Assembly: GCA_024919175.1 (NCBI GenBank)
Contig: CP103804.1
Location: 2,666,001 to 2,730,000, forward strand
DNA length: 64,000 bases
Source: Clostridioides difficile
GTDB lineage: Bacteria > Bacillota > Clostridia > Peptostreptococcales > Peptostreptococcaceae
Reading direction: 5' to 3'
The notes beneath the pieces were generated by a model. That model was not told the origin of the DNA, made no database searches, and was given only the letters and a program-made list of their open reading frames with translations. The translations under genes and the position numbers were made by a program. Below, one piece after another: positions 7,486 through 16,539 of this stretch (positions are counted from its first letter, which is position 1; each line of letters opens with the position of its first letter).

Positions 7486-8373
7486 ATGTATCTTAAATAT
7501 CTACAAACTTTTAAGACCATTGTTGAAGAAGGTAGCTTTTCAAAAGCAGCAGACAGACTGAATTACACACAATCAACAATAACTTTCCAAGTACAACAAT
7601 TGGAACAGGAATTATCTGTACATCTTTTCGAAAAAATTGGAAGAAGGATGGTGTTGACTAAGGTAGGAGAAAATCTAATCCCATATGTTAATGAAGTACT
7701 TTCTTCATTTGATAAGATGAAAAACTTTGGGACAGACCTTTCTGAATTACGAGGTGATTTACATATCGCAATTGCTGAAACACTCCTTTGTTATAAAATA
7801 CCTACAATACTAAAACAGTTCCATGAACTTGCACCAAATGCTCGCTTGTTTCTTCGTTCAATGAATTGCTATGATATAAGAGATTCATTACTATCAGGAA
7901 GTATTGATTTAGGGTTATTTTATCAAGATATTGGTGGAATTGGAAATTCTATTTATACCTATCCAGTTGGCGAATATTCACTTACATTAGTGTCTTCACC
8001 AAAGATAAAAAATCAGTTTCCAGATTTTATTACTCCAAATCAACAATTAAAAATACCATTTATAGTAGATGAGAGTAACTGCATCTTTAGACAAATATTT
8101 GAGACATATTTACGAGAAAAAGATATTACTTTAGACCATACAATTGAACTTTGCAGTATCCCAACAATTAAAAATTTAGTAGAAAATGATATGGGTATAT
8201 CTTATCTCCCCACATTTACGATAGAAAGCGAGATTAAATCAGGAGTCTTATGTGAAATAAAAACAGATTTAAATAGTAAAACTATCACAGCTGTCTGTGC
8301 CCATCATAAGAATAAATGGATTAGCCCTCTTATGCAGTTATTTATTAATTTAGTTACTGCAAATGAAAAATAG
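7486..8373 (+). CDS. LysR-family transcriptional regulator
   Basis: The 295-residue product begins with the classic LTTR helix-turn-helix (FKTIVEEGSFSKAADRLNYT, then QSTITFQVQQLEQELS), followed by a periplasmic-binding-like effector domain from ~90. TAGGAGG lies 6 nt before the ATG. The palindrome directly in front of it suggests autoregulation together with control of the divergent LysE/RhtB exporter, probably sensing the exported amino acid. Confidence 0.9.
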   Translation: MYLKYLQTFKTIVEEGSFSKAADRLNYTQSTITFQVQQLEQELSVHLFEKIGRRMVLTKVGENLIPYVNEVLSSFDKMKNFGTDLSELRGDLHIAIAETLLCYKIPTILKQFHELAPNARLFLRSMNCYDIRDSLLSGSIDLGLFYQDIGGIGNSIYTYPVGEYSLTLVSSPKIKNQFPDFITPNQQLKIPFIVDESNCIFRQIFETYLREKDITLDHTIELCSIPTIKNLVENDMGISYLPTFTIESEIKSGVLCEIKTDLNSKTITAVCAHHKNKWISPLMQLFINLVTANEK

Positions 8374-8455
8374 TAAAACAATAAATATGATATAATAACC
8401 AATCAACTTCTTAATTTAAAACTTTGTAGTTATGAATATACTTTAGATATGAAAA

Positions 8456-8493
8456 AGAAGGTAACAGCTATACTTAGCTGTTACCTTCTAACC
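8456..8493. terminator. Bidirectional terminator between convergent LysR genes
   Basis: A perfect 15-bp stem, AGAAGGTAACAGCTA / TAGCTGTTACCTTCT (8456-8489), with a 4-nt loop and A/T runs on both sides. Its right arm overlaps the stop codon of the gene ending at 8488. Confidence 0.88.
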
Positions 8494-9384
8494 TTTTTTC
8501 ATTTCTTTTTTCCCAAACTCTACTGAAATATCAAAAAATGATGATATATTCTCAGTAAAAAGCTTATTTTTGTGATACGCAATATCAAATGTTCTGCATA
8601 AGTTAATGCCTTCAATATCGCAAGACCATAAAAGATTTTTTTTTAAGTACTCTTCAACAAGAAGTTCAGATATAACAGCAATTCCAAAATTATCTGTAAC
8701 TGCTCTCAGGATAGCTTCAGAATTATAACATGACCATCTAATATTCATTGGTATTTTTAATTCTTTCAATTGATTTTCTAGTTGCGCCCTTGTTCCACTT
8801 CCCAGTTCACGCATAATTAATGGCTGGTTTGAAAGTTCTGAAACTTTTACTGAATCTCGCTTGTAAAATTTATGCTTATTTGAACATATAAGTACAAGAT
8901 GGTCCTTAATGATACTTTTTATCACAATATCTGGATGATTAATCTTGCCCTCTACGATTGCAATATCTAATTCACTATTAAGTAATTTTTTTGCAATTAA
9001 ACTTGTATCTTCAACAAATACTTCAGGTTCTACTAAAGGATTTCTCTTATATAACTCTAATATTATTGGACTTATTACACAAGTACCAACAGTTACTGTT
9101 GCTCCAACTCTTATTCGAATATTTTTAGCACAATGTTTCATACAGTCAATCATCTCTTCATTTATAGATAAAAGATGCTTACCATATCCTAGAAGCTTTT
9201 TTCCTGCTTCAGTTAAGTATAGTTTTTTTGAAATTCTATCAAACAATCTAACTCCATATTCTTTTTCTATTTCCGAAATAGCTTGGCTAACTGATGACTG
9301 TGTAATATACATATTTCTTGCGACTTCACTCATTTTACCACATTCAGCAACCCTTACAAATATCTCAAGGCTACGAATAGTCAT
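8488..9384 (-). CDS. LysR-family regulator of the adjacent sulfur-redox genes
   Basis: The 298-residue product has an N-terminal LTTR helix-turn-helix (FVRVAECGKMSEVARNMYIT, then QSSVSQAISEIEKEYG) and an effector domain with VGATVTVGTCVISPIIL and ELGSGTRAQLE, resembling CysL/CbbR-like regulators. It is divergent from the CoA-disulfide reductase and sulfite reductase-like genes (112-127 bp between). The placement and subfamily suggest it senses a sulfur metabolite, which is inference. Confidence 0.88.
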   Translation of the reverse strand: MTIRSLEIFVRVAECGKMSEVARNMYITQSSVSQAISEIEKEYGVRLFDRISKKLYLTEAGKKLLGYGKHLLSINEEMIDCMKHCAKNIRIRVGATVTVGTCVISPIILELYKRNPLVEPEVFVEDTSLIAKKLLNSELDIAIVEGKINHPDIVIKSIIKDHLVLICSNKHKFYKRDSVKVSELSNQPLIMRELGSGTRAQLENQLKELKIPMNIRWSCYNSEAILRAVTDNFGIAVISELLVEEYLKKNLLWSCDIEGINLCRTFDIAYHKNKLFTENISSFFDISVEFGKKEMKKG

Positions 9385-9511
9385 ATTATCACGACCTTAC
9401 CAAATATTAGTAAATACTTATGATTTTATTAACATTTTAGTATTTTACAAATACATTGTCAAGAACTATAATTTTAGCATAGAGTTATAAAAAGGATTGG
9501 AGTGTGATATT

Positions 9512-11143
9512 GTGAAAGTATTAATTATAGGTGGAGTTGCTGCTGGAACAAAAACCGCTGCAAAGATAAAACGTGAAATGGGTGACAATTGTTCTGTTAC
9601 AATCCTCAATAAAGGAGAATATATTTCTTATGCAGGTTGTGGTTTTCCATATTATGTTGGTAAGGTTATTGAAGATAAATCATCTCTAATAGTAAATACT
9701 CCTGAAAGTTTTTCTAAGCTAACAGGAGCAGAAGTTCGCTGTGGAGTTGAAGTTACATCTATTGATAGAAAATCAAAACAGGTAGTTTTGAAAAAGATTT
9801 TAACAGGAGAAGAGGAAACTATCAGTTATGATAAACTTGTAATTGCCACAGGAGCAGATCCAATAAAACCACCAATACCTGGAATAGATTTATCTGGAGT
9901 ATTCTTCATGCGTACTCCAAATGACGCAATAGCATTAAGAGATGCTGTAGAAGATGGAGTCAAGAGAGCTGTTGTTATTGGTGGAGGATTTATTGGTCTT
10001 GAAATTGCTGAAAACCTTTCTGCTATGGGTATACGTGTAAGTGTTATTGATATGGCTGAACATGTTATGCCTGGATTTGATACCGATTTTGCTGAATATG
10101 TTGAAAATCACCTAGCTGATAAAGGTATTATGATTTTCACAGGCGACCAAGTTATAGGTATTGAAGGTGAAAATAAAGTAGAAAAACTTCGTACCAAAAA
10201 TAGAGTTATTAAAACAGATTTAGTTGTTATGTCAGTTGGAATTCATCCTAATACAGCCTTTTTAAAGAATACAGATTTAAAATTTGCTCCAAATAAAACA
10301 CTTATAGCAGATGAATTTATGCTTACAGCTGATGAAAATATATACGTAGTTGGAGATTGTGCTTTTGTAAAAAATGCTTTGACAAATAAACCTACATGGT
10401 CACCTATGGGTTCATCTGCAAATCATGAAGGTAGAATTTGTGCTCAAAATATAGCTGGAAAATCTAAAACTTATAAAGGAGTTCTTGGAACAACTATAGT
10501 AAAATTGCCAGAGCTTAATGTTGGAAAAACAGGTTTAAGTAAAGAATCAGCTGAAAAAGAAGGTTACGATGTTTGTTCTGTAACTATAGCTACTGATGAT
10601 AAGGCTCATTATTATCCAGGGGCATCTAATTTTATAATAAGAATGGTTTCTGAAAAAAATACTAGAAAGTTATTAGGAGTTCAAGTTATGGGCCCTGGTG
10701 CAACTGATAAGATAGTAGATATAGCTGCTACTGCAATAACTCTAGGAGCTGACCTTTATTCATTAGAAAGTATGGATCTTGCATATGCACCACCTTTCTC
10801 AACAGCTATTCATCCTTTTGTAGTAGCAGTAACTGTGTTACAAAATAAACTCAATGGAGAACTTGATGGTGTTTTACTTGATGAAATCGAAGATTTTGAT
10901 AGCTGGACTAAACTTGATGTTTCAAAAGCTCCTTCTATTCCTAACTTGCGTTATTTACCTGTTGGTGAAATTAATGGAGAAGTTGAAGGTCTTTCTAAAG
11001 ATGAGAAGATTCTTCTTATATGTGCAAAAGGTAAAAATAGCTATATGGCTCAAAATCGTTTAAGACGATTTGGTTATACAAATACAAAAGTCCTTGAAGG
11101 TGGAATACTATTTTATCCAAATCTTAAAGTAATGGAGGATTAA
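9512..11143 (+). CDS. CoA-disulfide reductase-like flavoprotein with C-terminal rhodanese domain
   Basis: The 543 residues start at GTG 9512, about 9 nt after GGAG. A TTG at 9497 precedes that site, so I reject it. The FAD motif KVLIIGGVAAGTKTA is N-terminal. The redox Cys lies in ISYAGCGFPYYVG at residue 43, the position of the single active-site Cys of CoA-disulfide reductases. An NAD motif (VVIGGGFIGLEIAENL) is near 155, and VGDCAFV binds FAD. Residues ~460-543 form a rhodanese domain with catalytic Cys504 (LICAKGKNSYMAQ). Such fusions reduce CoA persulfide/polysulfide. The next gene starts 2 bp downstream. Confidence 0.88.
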   Translation: MKVLIIGGVAAGTKTAAKIKREMGDNCSVTILNKGEYISYAGCGFPYYVGKVIEDKSSLIVNTPESFSKLTGAEVRCGVEVTSIDRKSKQVVLKKILTGEEETISYDKLVIATGADPIKPPIPGIDLSGVFFMRTPNDAIALRDAVEDGVKRAVVIGGGFIGLEIAENLSAMGIRVSVIDMAEHVMPGFDTDFAEYVENHLADKGIMIFTGDQVIGIEGENKVEKLRTKNRVIKTDLVVMSVGIHPNTAFLKNTDLKFAPNKTLIADEFMLTADENIYVVGDCAFVKNALTNKPTWSPMGSSANHEGRICAQNIAGKSKTYKGVLGTTIVKLPELNVGKTGLSKESAEKEGYDVCSVTIATDDKAHYYPGASNFIIRMVSEKNTRKLLGVQVMGPGATDKIVDIAATAITLGADLYSLESMDLAYAPPFSTAIHPFVVAVTVLQNKLNGELDGVLLDEIEDFDSWTKLDVSKAPSIPNLRYLPVGEINGEVEGLSKDEKILLICAKGKNSYMAQNRLRRFGYTNTKVLEGGILFYPNLKVMED

Positions 11144-11145
11144 TT

Positions 11146-12093
11146 ATGAATAATATTACAGCAGAACAAAAAAAGGAACTAAAAGGTAGAGGTTTTTTAC
11201 CAAGTAAAGATGGAGAACATTTTGCTGCACGTATAATAACTGTAAATGGAGTAATAAATACCTCACAAACAAAAAAGATTGCTGAGGCTGCTGAAAAATT
11301 TGGAAATGGTCAAGTAGCATTTACTACTAGATTAACAGTAGAATTACCTGGTGTAAAGTTTGAAGATATTGAAGCCTTAAGTGAATTTATTGCTAGTGAA
11401 AACTTAATCACAGGTGGAACAGGTTCAAGAGTTCGTCCTGTTGTAGCATGCAAGGGAACTGTTTGTGTTCATGGATTGATTGATACACAAGCGCTAGCTG
11501 CTGAAATTCATCAAGAATTTTATAAAGGGTGGTATGATGTAAAGTTACCTCATAAATTTAAAATTGGTGTTGGAGGATGCCCTAATAATTGTATTAAACC
11601 TGACTTAAATGACCTTGGAATTGTTGGCCAACGTGTACCTGATTATGACCCTGAAATATGTGTTGGATGCAAAAAATGTTCTGTCATGGAAGTCTGTCCT
11701 GTCAAAGCAGCTAAATTAACAGATAAAGGAAAACTTGAGATAGATAATAATTTATGCAATAACTGTGGTAAATGTATAGAAAGTTGTAATTTTGATAGTA
11801 TTGAAGAAAAAAAATCTGGCTACAAAATATACATAGGAGGAAAATGGGGCAAATCTGTTAGAGCTGGAACACAAATTGATAAACTATTTTCAAAAGAAGA
11901 ACTTATGACTTTAATTGAAAAAGCTCTTCTTTTATTTAGAGAACAAGGTAAAACAGGTGAACGTTTTGGGATTACTATTGACCGAATTGGTGTTGATAAA
12001 TTTATAGAAATGCTTTTATCAGATTCTGTATTGGAAAGAAAACAAGCTATACTTGATGCTCCTTTACATCTTAAAGGTGGAGCTCAGTGTTAA
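11146..12093 (+). CDS. Siroheme sulfite/nitrite reductase-like protein with two [4Fe-4S] ferredoxin clusters
   Basis: The 315 residues resemble the AsrC/DsrA-like catalytic subunit. An N-terminal ferrodoxin-like lobe (FAARIITVNG, then QVAFTTRLTVELPG) leads to siroheme/[4Fe-4S] ligands Cys102 and Cys107 (CKGTVC) and Cys145 and Cys149 (GGCPNNC). An inserted 2x[4Fe-4S] domain has CVGCKKCSVMEVCP (172-185) and CNNCGKCIESC (204-214). The likely reaction is six-electron sulfite reduction. Co-transcription with the CoA-disulfide reductase-rhodanese suggests the flavoprotein handles its sulfur substrate or product (inference). No AsrA/AsrB partners are adjacent. Confidence 0.85.
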   Translation: MNNITAEQKKELKGRGFLPSKDGEHFAARIITVNGVINTSQTKKIAEAAEKFGNGQVAFTTRLTVELPGVKFEDIEALSEFIASENLITGGTGSRVRPVVACKGTVCVHGLIDTQALAAEIHQEFYKGWYDVKLPHKFKIGVGGCPNNCIKPDLNDLGIVGQRVPDYDPEICVGCKKCSVMEVCPVKAAKLTDKGKLEIDNNLCNNCGKCIESCNFDSIEEKKSGYKIYIGGKWGKSVRAGTQIDKLFSKEELMTLIEKALLLFREQGKTGERFGITIDRIGVDKFIEMLLSDSVLERKQAILDAPLHLKGGAQC

Positions 12094-12195
12094 TAATAAG
12101 TATTTTTAATTTAATTTTTAAGAGTATGTTTAGTGTATATAAACAACCTATATAAAGATAATAGAGTAATTATATGCCAGATAGATATTAGACAC

Positions 12196-12247
12196 AAAGG
12201 ATTTGTAAAGATATATTTTTAATGCCTCTTTATAAATCCTTTCTTTA
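12196..12247 (+). terminator. Terminator of the sulfur-redox operon
   Basis: AAAGGATTT-GT-AAAG (12196-12210) pairs with CTTT-AT-AAATCCTTT (12228-12242), followed by a T-rich tail. Confidence 0.7.
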
Positions 12248-12290
12248 TCATAACTGTATACTTATTAAATTTCAATAATATAAAATTAAT

Positions 12291-12322
12291 AAAAAGACCT
12301 AGATATTAACCTAAGCCTTTTA
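12291..12322 (-). terminator. Terminator of the DUF1883 gene
   Basis: AAAGACCTAG (12293-12302) and CTAAGCCTTT (12311-12320) pair fully on the minus strand with two G-T pairs, followed by a T5 run. Confidence 0.65.
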
Positions 12323-12330
12323 GTATTAAA

Positions 12331-12594
12331 TTAATTTTGAATTGTATTAATTGAAAAGTTTACTATACCACTATTTCCATTTTCATTTACAACCAAATAC
12401 CAAGTTCCTGTATTAGGAACTTTCATCCTGCATGGAGTTTTCTTGGCAAATCCACCATAATAATCGTAGTTTCTTTGATTTTTAAATTTAACATAATTTA
12501 TATGATCTAATAATATCACATTAGCTTGTTTCTCCAAATTTACTTCTACAATATCCCCTTTTTTCAGATGCATCTTACTATAGCTATATTCCAT
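12331..12594 (-). CDS. DUF1883-domain protein
   Basis: The 87-residue beta-rich protein matches the DUF1883 (PF08980) pattern from start to end: LKKGDIVEVNLEKQANVILL, then YDYYGGFAKKTPCRMKVP and GTWYLVVNENGNSG. The family's function is not established; the domain occurs alone or fused to TIR/effector modules, with a jelly-roll-like pattern. A GGAGGG site precedes the ATG. It is followed by its own terminator and is not obviously coupled to neighbours. Confidence 0.8.
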   Translation of the reverse strand: MEYSYSKMHLKKGDIVEVNLEKQANVILLDHINYVKFKNQRNYDYYGGFAKKTPCRMKVPNTGTWYLVVNENGNSGIVNFSINTIQN

Positions 12595-12690
12595 TTAATT
12601 AACCCTCCACAATTGAATAACTTTTCTTATTTATTACATATTGGTTCTCTATATCTGAAAATTTATTTAAAATATTATATAATTACATAA

Positions 12691-12936
12691 TTAACCAGCT
12701 CTAACCTTATCTACTACAACCCAAAGTTTATTTAAAATATTATTAGCAACAATTTTTCCATCCCATATTGCTTTTTCATCCTTATTTTCTAACAAAGCAT
12801 AATACCCAGAGTCAGAACTTTCATCTTTATAGATTGTAACATAAAATTCTTCATCACTATATCCAGGTTTATCTTTAAAGTCTTCAGATATTTTACATTT
12901 TATTATATATCCTTCTAATTCTTCCTCTATAAACAA
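12691..12936 (-). CDS. Hypothetical acidic protein, 81 aa
   Basis: I do not recognise the family. The protein is acidic and beta-rich: an N-terminal EEELEGYIIKCKISEDF, EEFYVTIYKDESSDSGYYAL, and a C-terminal KLWVVVDKVRAG. The start is a TTG at 12936, with GGAGG 7 nt upstream; no ATG is available in frame. It is 97 bp upstream of the DUF1883 gene on the same strand, so the two may be co-transcribed. Confidence 0.6.
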   Translation of the reverse strand: MFIEEELEGYIIKCKISEDFKDKPGYSDEEFYVTIYKDESSDSGYYALLENKDEKAIWDGKIVANNILNKLWVVVDKVRAG

Positions 12937-13310
12937 ATCAATTCCTCCAATCTCTATATTTTTACTAATTATACCATATTATGTCATAATCCATGCATTT
13001 TATAGGAAATTTCTATTTTTTCTTTATTTTATAAGAGTATTATATAATTTTATGCTTTTTTACTTTATATTATATTCATTAATTCTTTTATTTTTATATA
13101 TATTTCTTTATAATTAACATATTTTTTTATTAGTTTGTACAATCTTATAGACATAAATATATCTATACTCTTTATATTAAATAATTTATTTTTATTTAGC
13201 ATAGTATATTTTTTCTTGTCAATTAATATTTTCTATATTAGATTATATTGATTAAAATATAATTTAATTGATTTAAAAATTATATTAAAACAAGATACTA
13301 TTTATCTAAT
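12937..13310. other. AT-rich intergenic region without recognisable gene
   Basis: About 370 bp of very AT-rich sequence with stop codons in all frames. I see only the upstream region of the minus-strand gene at 12936 and no strong hairpin. Confidence 0.6.
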
Positions 13311-13350
13311 AAAAAATAGCATTCCCCTAAATGGGAAATGCTATTTTCTT
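13311..13350. terminator. Terminator retained behind a gene remnant
   Basis: AAAATAGCATTCCC and GGGAAATGCTATTTT form a long stem with one bulged A and a short loop. It lies immediately downstream (minus strand) of the C_GCAxxG remnant at 13355-13450. Confidence 0.75.
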
Positions 13351-13354
13351 GAGA

Positions 13355-13450
13355 TTATTTTTGATTTTCTAGTATATCATTTAGAGCATCATATGTGAAA
13401 TTTATTATTTCACCACAGCTTACTTTATTTTTTTTCATAGTCTTATTCAT
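13355..13450 (-). pseudogene. C-terminal remnant of a C_GCAxxG_C_C-family protein
   Basis: A 31-codon minus-strand frame ends VSCGEIINFTYDALNDILEN followed by QK. This aligns with the end of the intact C_GCAxxG_C_C protein at 38263-38640 (ACREIMDFAYDTLKETLKKE), including the last Cys of the family. The Gly/Cys-rich core is missing and there is no ribosome binding site, so this is a 3' fragment that still has its terminator. It implies a former paralogue. Confidence 0.6.
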
Positions 13451-13827
13451 TTAAGTGTCTAATACTTCAAATATTATAAGACAATATTTAACAAAAAACT
13501 ACAATAAGTTATAACCAAGTCAACCATAGCATTTATACTCAGTTCAATACTTATGATACTTTTTTATTTGTAGAATCATCTTTGTTCTATCTTAATATTA
13601 CATATTTTATTATATCCTAAATTTACTTTGATTTCTGTGACTTAGTCACATACTCTATCTTTATACCTCATTAAGATTTAATATTACATAAAATTCTTAA
13701 ACATTTACTATACGTTATTAAGTTAAGTAATACATTAATGTGTTTAATTCTTTGTATTTAAACAAAAGATTTGCTAAAATAAAAATAAGCAATAATACAT
13801 AAATTAAACCCTAGGGAGGTTAGCAAA
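13451..13827 (+). promoter_or_regulatory. Upstream region and promoter of the threonine dehydrogenase-like gene
   Basis: TTGTAT (13752-13757) and TAAAAT (13775-13780) with a 17-bp spacer form a sigma-A-type promoter 48 bp before the start codon. A perfect 15-bp palindrome, TGTGACT-T-AGTCACA (13636-13650), lies about 100 bp upstream of the -35. It resembles a CRP/FNR-fold site in shape, but its binding protein is unknown. Nothing else is recognisable. Confidence 0.5.
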
Positions 13828-14784
13828 TTGAAAAAAATACTTATAACAGGTGCATTAGGACAAATAGGTTCAGAATTAACAATCAAGCTAAGAAATGAAT
13901 ATGGAGAACAGAATGTAATTGCTAGCTCAAGAAGAACAAAAGAAGGAAATCCTGTATGTGAATCTGGTATATTTGAAATATTAGATGTCACAGATAAAAA
14001 TCGTTTTTTTGAAATTGCAAAAAAATATGATGTAGATACTATAATTCATCTAGCTTCTTTACTTTCAGCAGTTGCAGAAAGTAAACCTTTAGAAGCTTGG
14101 AATTTAAATATGAATGGATTGATAAATGGTCTTGAAATAGCTAGAGAATTAAATTGTAAGTTTTTTACACCTAGTTCAATAGCTGCATTTGGTGAAAATT
14201 CACCAAAAAATATGACTCCTCAAGATACACTGCAAAGACCTAATACTATGTATGGTGTCACTAAAGTATCTGGTGAATTACTATGTGATTATTATCATTC
14301 AAAATTTGGAGTGGACACTAGAGGAGTTAGATTTCCTGGTCTTATTTCTTATGTTACTCCTCCTGGTGGTGGAACTACAGATTATGCAGTTGATATATAT
14401 TATGAAGCATTAAAAAATAAAAAATATAAATCTTACATAGCAGAAGGTACAAAAATGGATATGATGTACATGCCTGATGCTCTTCAATCTATAGTAGATT
14501 TGATAGAAGCCCCAGCTGAAAAACTTATTCATAGAAATGCTTTTAATATCACTGCTATGAGTTTTGCTCCTGAAGAAATAGCTAATTCTATAAAAAAATA
14601 CATCCCTGATTTTGCAATAGAGTATGATGTAGACCCTGTAAGACAAAGTATAGCTGATTCTTGGCCTAATTCATTAGATAGTAGTAGTGCTGTAAATGAA
14701 TGGAATTTTAAAGCTAATTATGATTTAGATAAAATGACTAGAGATATGCTAGAAAAATTATCAGAAAAAGGGATTGGCAAATAA
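13828..14784 (+). CDS. SDR-type L-threonine 3-dehydrogenase-like NAD-dependent epimerase/dehydratase
   Basis: The 318 residues have an extended-SDR fold: ITGALGQIGSELTIKL binds NAD at the N-terminus, TIIHLASLLSA follows, and the catalytic YxxxK is in MYGVTKVSGE at ~148-152. The stretch RFPGLISYVTPPGGGTTDYA is characteristic of short-chain threonine dehydrogenases, which oxidise L-Thr to 2-amino-3-ketobutyrate. The start is a TTG at 13828 with GGGAGG about 8 nt upstream. No kbl partner is adjacent, so the product may go to aminoacetone or to glycine via a distant gene. Confidence 0.85.
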   Translation: MKKILITGALGQIGSELTIKLRNEYGEQNVIASSRRTKEGNPVCESGIFEILDVTDKNRFFEIAKKYDVDTIIHLASLLSAVAESKPLEAWNLNMNGLINGLEIARELNCKFFTPSSIAAFGENSPKNMTPQDTLQRPNTMYGVTKVSGELLCDYYHSKFGVDTRGVRFPGLISYVTPPGGGTTDYAVDIYYEALKNKKYKSYIAEGTKMDMMYMPDALQSIVDLIEAPAEKLIHRNAFNITAMSFAPEEIANSIKKYIPDFAIEYDVDPVRQSIADSWPNSLDSSSAVNEWNFKANYDLDKMTRDMLEKLSEKGIGK

Positions 14785-14810
14785 CAGATTAAGAATTTAG
14801 TATCAAAGAA

Positions 14811-14890
14811 TTCAGAGAATAAAATATCTTATCTTTATGATTTTATTTTATAATCTTCACTTTTATATAGCTTTTATTCTCTGAAAATCT
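14811..14890 (+). terminator. Long-loop inverted repeat after the dehydrogenase
   Basis: TTCAGAGAATAAAA (14811-14824) is perfectly complementary to TTTTATTCTCTGAA (14872-14885), with a 47-nt loop. It probably terminates the gene at 13828, though the T tail is weak. Confidence 0.5.
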
Positions 14891-15069
14891 AACAGTTTTT
14901 ATTTTTAATATACAATAAACTATTCTTTATAAGCATATTAGTAGTTTTCTAATATGGATTAATCATATAAAAATAAACAGAAAGGAAAAAGCTACTATTG
15001 CAAGTATAATAAAAAACTTAATCAAATTTTACTATACTTTGCATATTATAATACAAGTAGTAGGTGTTA

Positions 15070-15420
15070 ATGTTGCTAAATTTAAGAGAAATTCGAGAAG
15101 AAATAATTAAAGAATATATAGGGAATGATTTAATCTCTGAACTTACAGAAGAATTAAAGAATATTCTTATAACTGATTTAAAATCTAACCCATTTAAAAG
15201 TAATATTGAACTAAGTATAATACCTGCAAATATAGAAATATTTAAAAAGATAGAAGCTAAACTGATAGAAGCTAAAGTTAATCTAAAAATAGGTTGGGAA
15301 AGAATACTTATAAATTCTATCTTAAAAGATTCCTTAGATTTAAGTTACGAAATAAATAAAAGTTGTAATGAGCCTTTGATGTTCAGAATCATTATATCTA
15401 TTGATTCTTATGACGCTTAA
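15070..15420 (+). CDS. Hypothetical protein, 116 aa
   Basis: I recognise no family. It is mostly helical in its first half (REIREEIIKEYIGNDLISEL) with strand-like LSIIPANIEIF and a second helix (IEAKLIEAKV). I prefer the ATG at 15070, with AGTAGGTG just upstream, over a GTG at 15064. It ends 40 bp before the exonuclease gene on the same strand, so the two could be one operon. Confidence 0.55.
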   Translation: MLLNLREIREEIIKEYIGNDLISELTEELKNILITDLKSNPFKSNIELSIIPANIEIFKKIEAKLIEAKVNLKIGWERILINSILKDSLDLSYEINKSCNEPLMFRIIISIDSYDA

Positions 15421-15460
15421 TCTCATTAAATAAATATTTATGAGGATGTGCTTTTAGTTT

Positions 15461-16432
15461 ATGAAATACAAGTTATTTATAGACTTTGAATTTAATATAT
15501 TAGATGATAATAAATACAAGCTAGAATATAGTGGAGCGGAGTTGATTTCAATAGGTTGTGTTTTGGTCGACAATGATTTTAATATAGTTGATGATTATTA
15601 TTCCTTAGTTAAACCAAAATACAATGAAATACTTTCATCTAAATGTAAAAAACTCACTAAATTAAACCAGTTAGAAATTGATAATGCTCATAATCTTTTA
15701 TATGTTATGGATGATTTTTGCAAATGGTTTAGTAAATTTAGTGATGTTACAATATATAATTGGGGTGATTTTGATATTGCTGGTCTTCTAAATTCCTTTA
15801 GAGTATATAAATATACAGGTATCTGCTTAGAATTATTCAATATGATGATTGATATTCAACCTTTTATATCTCAACATATTACATATAAAAATAGAATCTT
15901 ATCTAAACAACTATCTTTACTAAATATGAAAAAGATTTTTGCTGTAGAAGGAGAAATTAAACATAATTCACTTTCAGATGCTATGGATTTAATGAATGTA
16001 TGTAAATGCTTTTACCTTAACTATCCTAAAGATACTAATACACTTGAAGAATTATACGATAAACTGCCCCCTATTAAAAATCCTTTATATTATATTCCCT
16101 ACTTTGAGGATGAAAATTTTGAACTTAAATTTGACAAGACTCCAGAGGATATAATAATGTATCTTAAACAAATATTCAATATGTTAAATATAAGTAAAAA
16201 AGATATTTATTTTAAAAAAAGAAGTGTATTAGTAAATAATTCTAAAATTATTAGTTTTAAAAACTTATCTTCTTCTTTTAAATTGATAAAACTCAATGAA
16301 GTTGAAGAATATCCTGATTTTGTATTGAAATTAGGTGATAAAAAGAATTTTGTTGAATCAGTAGTTAAGATAAATAAAAGTAATAGAAAATCTATAAAAA
16401 ATTTAATATTGAGATTATCAAGAATACCTTAA
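15461..16432 (+). CDS. DEDD-family 3'-5' exonuclease (RNase T/KapD-like)
   Basis: The 323-residue protein carries the exonuclease motifs: Exo I in KLFIDFEFNIL (D and E at ~8 and ~10), Exo II in VTIYNWGDFDIAGLL (~105), and Exo III in HNSLSDAMDLMNV (~170), a DEDDh arrangement. The C-terminal ~130 residues are basic and unassigned and could bind nucleic acid. The family removes 3' nucleotides from RNA or DNA. The ribosome binding site is poor (GAGGA about 14 nt before the ATG). Confidence 0.8.
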   Translation: MKYKLFIDFEFNILDDNKYKLEYSGAELISIGCVLVDNDFNIVDDYYSLVKPKYNEILSSKCKKLTKLNQLEIDNAHNLLYVMDDFCKWFSKFSDVTIYNWGDFDIAGLLNSFRVYKYTGICLELFNMMIDIQPFISQHITYKNRILSKQLSLLNMKKIFAVEGEIKHNSLSDAMDLMNVCKCFYLNYPKDTNTLEELYDKLPPIKNPLYYIPYFEDENFELKFDKTPEDIIMYLKQIFNMLNISKKDIYFKKRSVLVNNSKIISFKNLSSSFKLIKLNEVEEYPDFVLKLGDKKNFVESVVKINKSNRKSIKNLILRLSRIP

Positions 16433-16464
16433 ATAATTAAATTCAATTGTTTAAGGTATTTTTT
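16423..16464 (+). terminator. Terminator overlapping the exonuclease stop
   Basis: AATACCTTAAA (16423-16433) pairs with TTTAAGGTATT (16450-16460), followed by a T6 run. The stem includes the stop codon. Confidence 0.75.
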
Positions 16465-16539
16465 ATAATCTGAATTAATTTTTTTATATGGGATATACTA
16501 ACTTAGTGTAAATATTTTTTAAAGGAGTAATTGATAGAT

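Noticed and set aside
9497..9511. TTG at 9497 as start of the CoA-disulfide reductase-like gene
   Set aside because: It precedes the GGAG ribosome binding site. GTG at 9512 has good spacing and puts the active-site Cys at residue 43, as in known enzymes.
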